Assembly (NCBI GenBank): GCA_003446335.1
Contig: DMAZ01000217.1
Coordinates: 1-11,373 of the forward strand
Length of the DNA: 11,373 nucleotides
From: Lachnospiraceae bacterium
GTDB taxonomy: Bacteria; Bacillota_A; Clostridia; Lachnospirales; Lachnospiraceae
Direction of reading: 5' to 3'
Shown one piece after another: positions 1-5,373 of this stretch. The notes beneath the pieces were generated by a model. The model was not told the origin of the DNA. It saw only the letters and a list, made by a program, of their open reading frames with translations, and searched no databases. Both the position numbers and the translations under genes were made by a program. How positions within the stretch are numbered: the first letter of the stretch is position 1; every line of letters begins with the position of its first letter.

Positions 1-891
1 GCAGCAGGCTGTGACGTTTCCAAGCATATGGCAGCTGTAACCAGTGAGACATCTCCGCTTGCAGGCAATCCGGAATATCTTGATTCCTTCTATATGGATG
101 ATTTCATCGGCGGAAGATATTCATCCTCCTCGGCAGTAGGCGGCGCAGTTCTTTCACTCGCTTTCGGTCCGGATATCTTTGCCCGTATCCTCAAAGGTAT
201 GGCAGATGAAGATGTTCTTGCCAAGAACCCGAATATTCGTGAGAACTCTGCTATGCTGGATGCTCTGATCGGTGTCTATGAGCGCAATGTCCTGGGCTTC
301 CAGATGACAGCGGTCCTTCCGTATTCACAGGCACTTGCCCGTTTCCCGGCACATCTGCAGCAGCTTGATATGGAGTCCAACGGAAAGCATGTCAACCGTT
401 TCGGTGAGCCGATCAGCTATCAGACGGGTCCGCTTATTTTCGGTGAGCCGGGCACGAACGGACAGCATTCCTTCTTCCAGCTGCTCCATCAGGGCACACA
501 GCCCATCCCGATGCAGTTCGTCGGATTCAAGAACAGCCAGATGGGTAACGACCTTGTGATCAAGGGAACAACAAGTCAGCAGAAACTGTCCGCCAACGTT
601 GCTGCTCAGATCGTTGCATTTGCAGTCGGCAAGGGCGATGAGAATCCGAATAAGGTATTCGAAGGCCAGAGACCGTCCAGCATCATTGTCGGCGACAAGC
701 TGATCCCGGAGACACTCGGTGCGCTCCTTGCTCACTTTGAGAATAAGGTCATGTTCCAGGGCTTCACATGGAATATCAACAGCTTCGATCAGGAAGGCGT
801 ACAGCTGGGCAAAGTCCTTGCAAATAAGGTTCTTGCAAATGATACAGACGGCGCACTTGCAGAGTACAGCAAGCTGCTTGAGATCTTCTGA
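1..891 (+). CDS. pgi: glucose-6-phosphate isomerase, C-terminal part (5' end outside window)
   Basis: Interconverts glucose 6-phosphate and fructose 6-phosphate in glycolysis and gluconeogenesis; cytosolic. The frame is open from base 1, so the 296 visible codons are the C-terminal half to two thirds of the protein. Family signatures are clear: GGRYSSSSAVG at visible residues 38-48, GEPGTNGQHSF at 148-158 (with the Glu that acts as catalytic base in this family), and FDQEGVQLGK at 262-271 with the conserved catalytic Lys at 271. The spacing and the long tail fit the long (about 520-550 residue) bacterial/eukaryotic type rather than the short 450-residue Bacillus type. The usual HHK/NH segment that carries the ring-opening His appears as SQQK at 192-195, with no His between residues 164 and 244. 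The identity is not in doubt. The first in-frame Met at base 28 is internal, not a start. A terminator follows the stop. Confidence 0.96.
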   Translation, partial: AAGCDVSKHMAAVTSETSPLAGNPEYLDSFYMDDFIGGRYSSSSAVGGAVLSLAFGPDIFARILKGMADEDVLAKNPNIRENSAMLDALIGVYERNVLGFQMTAVLPYSQALARFPAHLQQLDMESNGKHVNRFGEPISYQTGPLIFGEPGTNGQHSFFQLLHQGTQPIPMQFVGFKNSQMGNDLVIKGTTSQQKLSANVAAQIVAFAVGKGDENPNKVFEGQRPSSIIVGDKLIPETLGALLAHFENKVMFQGFTWNINSFDQEGVQLGKVLANKVLANDTDGALAEYSKLLEIF

Positions 892-917
892 TCTGTCCGG
901 TTCATAAGATGATTTAT

Positions 918-955
918 GGGGGTCCTGCATCTTTCAGATGTAGGAGCCCCATTTT
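918..955 (+). terminator. intrinsic terminator after pgi
   Basis: Bases 918-932 pair with 936-950 over 15 positions around a TTC loop. There is one true mismatch (G922 opposite G946) and one G-U pair, and an ATTTTAT tail follows. It sits 27 bases after the isomerase stop. The 3' arm also contains the GGAG that serves as ribosome binding site for the next gene. Confidence 0.85.
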
Positions 956-1699
956 ATGGTTTATATGAAGAAAACAGCAAAATATTTACTGATTATCGCC
1001 CTGACTCTGGTACTTGGGTGCAGTCTCTTCGGGTGGATCTACATCGGTGATTACTATCATGCGGATGATGCGGCATTTGAAGCAATCAAGAATCCCTCTG
1101 AGGGTATAACGGTCCGGGAAGAAAAGAATTCTTATATTGCGTTTATTCCGGAAGACCCCGTGTCAGGGCTTATTTTTTACCCCGGAGGAAAGGTGCAGTA
1201 TGAATCGTATGCTCCTCTGATGGAAGCCTGTGCGGAGAAGGGGATTCTGACTGTGCTGCTTCACGTGCCGGCAAATCTGGCTGTTCTTGACCGGGATGCG
1301 GCGGATGGGTATAAGGAGATGTTTCCGGAAATCGCGGAATGGTATATCGGCGGTCATTCGCTGGGCGGCGTGGTCGCTGCCATGTACCTTGATGATCATG
1401 CGGATGAGTATAGGGGGCTGGTCCTTCTTGCTGCCTACCCGACGGTCGATCTGTCGAAGACGGATCTTAAAGCTCTCTCGTTATACGGGAGTGAAGACGG
1501 TGTGCTCAATTTCGAAAAATATGAGGCATCAAAAAGGAATTTGCCTGCCGATTTCAAGGAGGCAGTGATTGAAGGCGGATGCCATGCATATTTCGGATCA
1601 TACGGTCGTCAGAAAGGTGACGGAGAGCCCAAAATCACATTTCAGGAGCAGAAAGACGAGACAGCGGAACTGATTGCAAAGCTTACGGCTGATGCATGA
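956..1699 (+). CDS. membrane-anchored alpha/beta hydrolase
   Basis: A 247-residue serine hydrolase of the alpha/beta fold (Abhydrolase_5-like); the substrate is unknown. Residues 9-30 form one hydrophobic helix, a signal anchor. A Cys at 22 after VLG could be a weak lipobox, but the hydrophobic stretch runs on past it. The catalytic triad is readable: nucleophile elbow GHSLGG with Ser135, acid Asp181 in YGSEDG, and His210 in GGCHAYFGSYG. FYPGG at 74-78 would form the oxyanion loop. The active domain is therefore predicted outside the membrane. The ATG at 956 has GGAG 9 bases upstream (943-946). The ATG at 965 (MKKTAKY) looks more natural as a protein start but is 18 bases from that site, so the start is uncertain by three residues. 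The next gene begins 15 bases after the stop, which suggests co-transcription. No separate promoter is evident, so expression may depend on read-through of the pgi terminator. Confidence 0.88.
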   Translation: MVYMKKTAKYLLIIALTLVLGCSLFGWIYIGDYYHADDAAFEAIKNPSEGITVREEKNSYIAFIPEDPVSGLIFYPGGKVQYESYAPLMEACAEKGILTVLLHVPANLAVLDRDAADGYKEMFPEIAEWYIGGHSLGGVVAAMYLDDHADEYRGLVLLAAYPTVDLSKTDLKALSLYGSEDGVLNFEKYEASKRNLPADFKEAVIEGGCHAYFGSYGRQKGDGEPKITFQEQKDETAELIAKLTADA

Positions 1700-1714
1700 T
1701 ATGAGGTATTGATC

Positions 1715-2506
1715 ATGAAAGTTGCGGTCCTTACGGAAAATACAGCCTGCAGGCCCGGGATCGGGCACGAACATGGGCTGAGCCTGTATATCGAATCCTG
1801 CGGCAGCAAGATCCTTTTTGATTTCGGTCAGTCGGATCTGTTCCTGGCAAATGCCGGGGCGCTCGGAATTGATCTGGCGAAGGTGGATTTCGGTGTTCTT
1901 TCTCACGGACACTATGACCACGGAGGCGGCATTCGCGCATTTTTGATGGTCAATTCAAGGGCTCCCGTGTATCTTGGCGGAGCGGCATTTGAAAAACATT
2001 ACAACGCAGCCAGAAAGAATATCGGTCTTAATGAAGATCTGAAGGCAGAAGAAAGACTGATTCCGCTTGGAGAGGAGTACCAGGCAGCGCCCGGTATACG
2101 TATTTTTCATTGTAACGACAGAAAAACGGTCATACCGATCGAGCCGTTCGGTTTGTCGGTGCTGAAGGAAAATGCATTTATTCCGGAAGATTTTCGACAT
2201 GAGCAATATCTGGAGATAACGGAAGCGGGAAAAAAAATCCTTTTCTCCGGCTGCTCACATAAAGGGATACTCAACATCGCTGAGTGGACGAAGCCGGACG
2301 TGTTGATCGGAGGATTTCATTTAATGAAAGTCGCTTTGGACGACGAGGGAAAGAAGAAACTGAAGGATATCGCAGAGCGGCTCCTTTCCGGTCATACAAG
2401 GTATTATACCTGTCACTGTACCGGCAATCTGCAGTACGATTATCTTAAACAGATCATGGGGGACAGGCTGAATTATCTAAGTGCGGGGACGGAAGTCAAT
2501 ATTTAA
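1715..2506 (+). CDS. MBL-fold metallo-hydrolase (COG1237-like)
   Basis: A 263-residue metallo-beta-lactamase-fold protein, cytosolic (no signal). The zinc motif HGHYDH lies at 64-69 (His64, His66, Asp68, His69). Further likely ligands are His182 in SGCSHKG, His202 in GGFHL and His234 in YTCHCTG. The early AVLTENT strand, LSLYIES and LFDFGQSD blocks, and the SGCSHKGILN segment match the group annotated as 7,8-dihydropterin-6-methyl-4-(beta-D-ribofuranosyl)aminobenzene 5'-phosphate synthase-like proteins. In most bacteria that name is only a similarity label and the true substrate is unknown. I chose the ATG at 1715 because GAGG at 1703-1706 is 8 bases upstream; the in-frame TTG at 1709 is too close to it. 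It follows the alpha/beta hydrolase by 15 bases, probably one operon. The stop codon lies inside the left arm of an inverted repeat. Confidence 0.9.
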   Translation: MKVAVLTENTACRPGIGHEHGLSLYIESCGSKILFDFGQSDLFLANAGALGIDLAKVDFGVLSHGHYDHGGGIRAFLMVNSRAPVYLGGAAFEKHYNAARKNIGLNEDLKAEERLIPLGEEYQAAPGIRIFHCNDRKTVIPIEPFGLSVLKENAFIPEDFRHEQYLEITEAGKKILFSGCSHKGILNIAEWTKPDVLIGGFHLMKVALDDEGKKKLKDIAERLLSGHTRYYTCHCTGNLQYDYLKQIMGDRLNYLSAGTEVNI

Positions 2507-2603
2507 TCTCTGACGCAGAATTCTCGTGACGCGAGTCTACGATGAATGCGCAAAATGAAACTTGTCTCTGACATGGGATACAAAGTAAGCGTCAGAGATT
2601 AAA
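2502..2603. repeat. element bounded by perfect 15-bp inverted repeat
   Basis: TTTAATCTCTGACGC (2502-2516) and GCGTCAGAGATTAAA (2589-2603) are perfect inverted copies around a 72-base core. The left arm contains the TAA stop of the preceding gene (2504-2506). Inside are a small hairpin (CTCG 2523-2526 with CGAG 2532-2535) and a second copy of TCTCTGAC at 2565-2572. That copy could pair with the right arm instead of the first copy at 2507-2514, so two folds exclude each other. No T-tract follows, so it is not a classic terminator. It could be a miniature mobile element, an mRNA 3'-end structure or a small structured RNA. Confidence 0.75.
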
Positions 2604-2604
2604 A

Positions 2605-2653
2605 GCCTCAGCTACACAATGCTCCACTGGAGCATTGTTACGCATGCTTAGGC
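2605..2653. repeat. long hairpin with 10-bp perfect core
   Basis: ACAATGCTCC (2616-2625) and GGAGCATTGT (2629-2638) are perfect inverted copies around a 3-base loop. GCCTCAGC (2605-2612) and GCTTAGGC (2646-2653) pair outside this core with one mismatch, separated from it by unpaired bases. It lacks a T-run after the stem. It lies between the metallo-hydrolase and cinA-type genes, next to two other inverted-repeat structures, and looks like part of an interspersed palindromic repeat. Confidence 0.7.
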
Positions 2654-2654
2654 A

Positions 2655-2718
2655 CGGCGGATCGCTGCCTCGCATTAAGGAAGGTGCTTCGCACCATGCG
2701 CGGAGCGACAAGCCGCCG
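2655..2718. repeat. GC-rich nested hairpin
   Basis: CGGCGG (2655-2660) pairs with CCGCCG (2713-2718). Inside, TCGCT (2662-2666) can pair with AGCGA (2704-2708), CGCAT (2671-2675) with ATGCG (2696-2700), and GGTGC (2683-2687) with GCACC (2691-2695) around a TTC loop. Four nested stems in 64 bases make a stable folded RNA or a cruciform. The shape resembles REP-type palindromes. I cannot assign it to a named family. Confidence 0.65.
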
Positions 2719-2726
2719 GGATGTTC

Positions 2727-2756
2727 TTGAATAAAGGTGAGTATCGTTTGGATAAT
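2727..2756 (+). promoter_or_regulatory. predicted promoter of the cinA-type gene
   Basis: TTGAAT (2727-2732) and GATAAT (2751-2756) are separated by 18 bases. The predicted transcript start near 2763 leaves a very short leader holding the GGAG at 2765-2768. This promoter begins just after the inverted-repeat region, so the downstream gene is probably not transcribed with the hydrolases. Confidence 0.4.
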
Positions 2757-2776
2757 AGGGGCATGGAGAATACCAT

Positions 2777-3301
2777 ATGGAAGACAGGAACGTAGAAAAA
2801 AGGTGTGCAGATGTCTATGAGAAGCTCACGAAGACGCTTATGGAAAAAAAGCTTGAGATAGCAGTCATGGAAAGCTGTACCTCAGGCTGTATAGCATCCC
2901 TGATCACGGATACGGAAGGGGCTTCGGCAGTCATGAAGGGAAGTCTGGTCACGTATTCCAACTGGGCCAAGGTAAAATGCGGAGTTCCCTCTGTACTGAT
3001 CGAGAAGTATGGTGTCTATTCCCGGGAGACGGCAGGAGCCATGGCCATTACGGTCAGGGAATATTTCGAATCGGATATTTCGGTCGGAGTGACAGGCAGC
3101 CTCGGAAGGGTCGATCCCGCAAACGAAGACAGTGTACCCGGTCAGGTATATTTCGCGATAGATTACCTGGGAGAAGTGCACCTCTTCTATATGGACAGTG
3201 TATTCGGCAGAGACAGACATGAATCAAAGCTGCTCATTGCGGAGAAAGTCGCTTGTGAGATTCTGACTATTCTTAAGGAGACGGAAAAAGATCAGACCTG
3301 A
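2777..3301 (+). CDS. stand-alone CinA C-terminal domain protein (PncC-like NMN amidase)
   Basis: A 174-residue protein covering only the CinA C-terminal domain; full CinA proteins are about 410 residues. In PncC this domain deamidates nicotinamide mononucleotide to nicotinate mononucleotide in NAD salvage. The family core is present: MESCTSG at 31-37 with the likely nucleophile Ser33, VTYSNWAK at 58-65 with Tyr60 and Lys65, VTGSLG at 105-110 and GQVYFA at 122-127. Two blocks differ from the usual form: ESCTSG replaces ESCTGG, and the glycine-rich loop after VTG, usually IAGPGGG, reads SLGRVDPAN. The catalytic residues are kept but the substrate loop is altered, so activity on NMN is likely but not certain. 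GGAG at 2765-2768 is 8 bases before the ATG. The next gene is convergent. Confidence 0.85.
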   Translation: MEDRNVEKRCADVYEKLTKTLMEKKLEIAVMESCTSGCIASLITDTEGASAVMKGSLVTYSNWAKVKCGVPSVLIEKYGVYSRETAGAMAITVREYFESDISVGVTGSLGRVDPANEDSVPGQVYFAIDYLGEVHLFYMDSVFGRDRHESKLLIAEKVACEILTILKETEKDQT

Positions 3302-3349
3302 CAGGGAATGCCGGGAAATCCCGGGCACACCGGTAATGGGACGACATTA

Positions 3350-3889
3350 TTAAAGATACTTCTGCAGTGCGCTCGGAATACACTTCTCAAAGAGCATAAT
3401 TATTTTTTCCGGACTCGTATCGGAGCTGTTCGTGATGATGTCGGTAACATAGTGCGTAATCCCCACGACATAAAAGGTGATGATCTCGGACAATTCCCCG
3501 GTGACATGGTCGTGGTAGGAATCTTCGATGATCTTCGCAAAAAGATTGCTCATATGAATGATGTTGAAGTCCGCGATATTGTTCTGTCCTTTATATTCAG
3601 CCAGGTGTCTGAAATAATTGACATGTTCATCGATGAAAACAGCAATATTCATTAAAAAGCCGTGCAGGGTCAGAGAACCTTTATGCTCTTCGCAATAGGA
3701 GTACATCTGATAATAGTATGCCTTATTCGCAAGGTCATATTTATCAGAAAAGTGGTAATAAAATGTTCGCTTGGAAAGCGAACAGTTCTCGGCAATCTTT
3801 GATACTGTAATCTTTTCAATCGGATATTCAGAAAGTAGTTCCAGAACAGAATCTATGAGAAGTTCTTTCGATGTCTTGCGTATAACCAT
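3350..3889 (-). CDS. TetR-family transcriptional regulator
   Basis: A 179-residue DNA-binding regulator. The N-terminal helix-turn-helix covers about residues 8-52, with ITVSKIAENCSLSKRTFYYH at 27-46, the standard TetR pattern. The C-terminal half is helical and resembles the TetR_C_8 ligand domain found in DhaS-like regulators; the ligand is unknown. The gene is divergent from the cdaR-type gene (158 bases apart) and convergent with the cinA-type gene. The target could be the cdaR side, itself or a distant gene; nothing in the sequence decides this. The ribosome binding site is weak (AGG 6 bases before the ATG on the - strand). No cofactor or enzyme gene is linked to it. Confidence 0.88.
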   Translation of the reverse strand: MVIRKTSKELLIDSVLELLSEYPIEKITVSKIAENCSLSKRTFYYHFSDKYDLANKAYYYQMYSYCEEHKGSLTLHGFLMNIAVFIDEHVNYFRHLAEYKGQNNIADFNIIHMSNLFAKIIEDSYHDHVTGELSEIITFYVVGITHYVTDIITNSSDTSPEKIIMLFEKCIPSALQKYL

Positions 3890-3914
3890 GGGGACCTGCC
3901 TTTACAATCCGATT

Positions 3915-3943
3915 AATAAATTGACACTTGATACAAATTGCAA
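3915..3943 (-). promoter_or_regulatory. predicted promoter of the tetR-type gene
   Basis: On the - strand TTGCAA (3943-3938) and TTTATT (3920-3915) are spaced by 17 bases. Each matches the consensus at 4 of 6 positions. The spacing to the start codon at 3889 is reasonable. The site overlaps the promoter region of the divergent cdaR-type gene, so the two may interfere. Confidence 0.35.
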
Positions 3944-3979
3944 CAAATATGATATTACGTGGTCTATAGATTATAGTCA
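3921..3979 (+). promoter_or_regulatory. promoter region of the cdaR-type gene with putative operator half-site
   Basis: Several -35/-10 options exist: TTGATA (3928-3933) with GATATT (3951-3956) at 17 bases, or a consensus TTGACA (3921-3926) without a good -10. TATAGT at 3972-3977 is another possible -10. The 11-mer TTGATACAAAT (3928-3938) differs at one base from TTGACACAAAT, the right half of the palindrome in front of the permease gene. ACAAAT is also repeated at 3933-3938 and 3943-3948, one helical turn apart. A small palindrome (CTATA, GAT, TATAG) lies at 3964-3976. The region is clearly regulatory; the exact start site is not resolved. Confidence 0.4.
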
Positions 3980-4047
3980 AAAATGATAAAAAAAGCAAGT
4001 GGAATCAGGGAAACTCGTAGAGAACAGGTAAAGAAGGATTTTTTAAA

Positions 4048-5172
4048 ATGATTGAGACCGGACTTGCGGAGAAATTTATTGAACAGGTCAGGAAATATAC
4101 TGATTATAACGTCAATATCATGAATGAAGACGGCATAATTATCGCAAGTATTGATCCTGACCGGGTGGGGCAATACCATGAAATTGCGTACAGGATCGTA
4201 CACGGGGGAGCTGATATTATTGATACTACGAATCTGGCGGAACGCTCCAATGTTCGTCCCGGTATCAACATGGTCATCGAGTCGGACGGCCTTCGGGCAG
4301 GAGTTGTCGGCGTGACCGGAGATCCGAACGAGATCCGTGCCATTGCCCTGATGGTCAAAATGTCTATCGAGACAATGCTGAAGTATGAAAAGCAGCAGGA
4401 GAAGATCAGGCTGAGAGAAAACAGAAAAGCCAGTTTTATTCATCTTCTCACGGAAGTGCCTTCATCAAACCCGGAAGACCTGAGAGATATGGCGAGAGAA
4501 CTGGGGTATCCCGAGGAAATGATACGGATACCTGTTCTTATGTGTGTGGAGGATATGGATACCTCAGAGGTCCTGCAGTTGATCAGGAGCAGCAGATATC
4601 ATACCCATAAGGATTTCAGTATCGCGCTCGACGGACATCAGGTCCTCGTATTCAAGACCATGCCTGACAGCTGTCAGGAGCTGTTCACAGACTACAAATT
4701 CATTATAGGAGAGTATTTAAGTCCTGCGCTCCGTTATATGAAGGCGAGGGAAAAGGTTTCCCGATTCTATATAGGAAGTTTTCAGGATACGTATTCGAAT
4801 TACTATTATGCATATCAGCATTGCAGATGGCTTGAGAAAAATATCAGGGGCAGTTCCATGTCAGTATTTTTTTATGATCATGTGCAGGAATATCTGCAGT
4901 CTGTTGTTCCGTTCAATGAACTGTCGCATATATATTATATTTATGAGAGCCAGCTGTCTGATGCCCATAAAAGGCTGTTCGTAGAGACTTTCAGCGGTCT
5001 GATCAACTATAATTATAACTTTCAGCGGGCGGCGGATAAGCTTTTTGTTCATAAAAACACGTTGTTCTACAGGTATAATAAATTCAAGATGCTCATGGGG
5101 ATCGATCCGATCGAGAAGGCTTCGGACAGAGCCTTTGTTGAAGGCTTCTGCAATTATCTGAAAAGGATGTGA
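4048..5172 (+). CDS. cdaR: CdaR-type sugar-diacid/glycerate regulator
   Basis: A 374-residue transcription factor. The N-terminal sugar-diacid recognition domain spans about residues 5-135, with motifs GLAEKFIEQV, NIMNEDGIIIAS and ERSNVRPGINMVIES. A poorly conserved middle domain follows, and a PucR/CdaR-type helix-turn-helix lies at about 310-370, with AADKLFVHKNTLFYRYNKF as its core. E. coli CdaR activates glucarate, galactarate and glycerate genes. Here it stands directly before a GntP permease and a glycerate kinase, which makes D-glycerate the likely signal. GAAGG at 4033-4037 lies 10 bases before the ATG. No good terminator follows, but the permease has its own promoter after a 201-base gap. 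A shared half-site in both promoters suggests that it also controls its own gene. Confidence 0.9.
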   Translation: MIETGLAEKFIEQVRKYTDYNVNIMNEDGIIIASIDPDRVGQYHEIAYRIVHGGADIIDTTNLAERSNVRPGINMVIESDGLRAGVVGVTGDPNEIRAIALMVKMSIETMLKYEKQQEKIRLRENRKASFIHLLTEVPSSNPEDLRDMARELGYPEEMIRIPVLMCVEDMDTSEVLQLIRSSRYHTHKDFSIALDGHQVLVFKTMPDSCQELFTDYKFIIGEYLSPALRYMKAREKVSRFYIGSFQDTYSNYYYAYQHCRWLEKNIRGSSMSVFFYDHVQEYLQSVVPFNELSHIYYIYESQLSDAHKRLFVETFSGLINYNYNFQRAADKLFVHKNTLFYRYNKFKMLMGIDPIEKASDRAFVEGFCNYLKRM

Positions 5173-5245
5173 TAGAGACGGTAAAGCTGCAATGGAAAGA
5201 AATTTTATTGTAAAAAAATAAAACCGACGCAAAAATGAAACGCAA

Positions 5246-5266
5246 ATTTGTGTCATTGACACAAAT
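5246..5266. promoter_or_regulatory. perfect 9-3-9 palindrome, putative CdaR operator
   Basis: ATTTGTGTC (5246-5254), ATT, GACACAAAT (5258-5266): both arms are perfectly complementary. It lies about 63-83 bases upstream of the predicted permease transcription start near 5329, the position expected for an activator site. A one-mismatch copy of the right half plus two spacer bases is found in the cdaR promoter region (3928-3938). Binding by CdaR is inferred from gene order; the neighbouring TetR protein is the alternative. Confidence 0.55.
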
Positions 5267-5313
5267 GTTTTTTTAGATTTGTTTACTCATACATGGATAT
5301 GAATGCGTTGAAA

Positions 5314-5322
5314 TGGTATTAT
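5314..5322 (+). promoter_or_regulatory. extended -10 promoter of the permease-kinase operon
   Basis: TGG followed by TATTAT (5317-5322) is an extended -10 element matching TATAAT at 5 of 6 positions. The best -35 at 17 bases is a weak TGGATA (5294-5299). A weak -35 together with an upstream palindrome fits a promoter that needs an activator. The transcript would start near 5329, leaving a leader of about 45 bases. Confidence 0.5.
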
Positions 5323-5373
5323 ATAGTCAACACAATTACTTACACATTTTTTATATCTTAGGAGGACATTCAA

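Noticed and set aside
325..930. 201-codon open frame on the - strand
   Set aside because: It lies wholly over the isomerase gene and its terminator, has no family motifs and a Cys/Leu-rich composition typical of an antisense shadow.
2502..2718. CRISPR array or tRNA
   Set aside because: The repeats are inverted and of different sequences, with no regular direct repeat and spacer pattern and no cloverleaf with an anticodon arm.
3311..3324. CCGGG-AAAT-CCCGG hairpin between the convergent cinA-type and tetR-type genes
   Set aside because: Only five base pairs and no T-run on either strand; too weak to call a terminator, although the place would fit one.
3308..3655. 115-codon open frame on the + strand
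   Set aside because: It is antisense to the tetR-type gene, which has a clear helix-turn-helix; the + frame shows no recognisable domain.
5256..5279. TTGACA in the right operator arm as a -35 with TAGATT as -10
   Set aside because: The gap is only 12 bases; the extended -10 at 5314-5322 is a better promoter.
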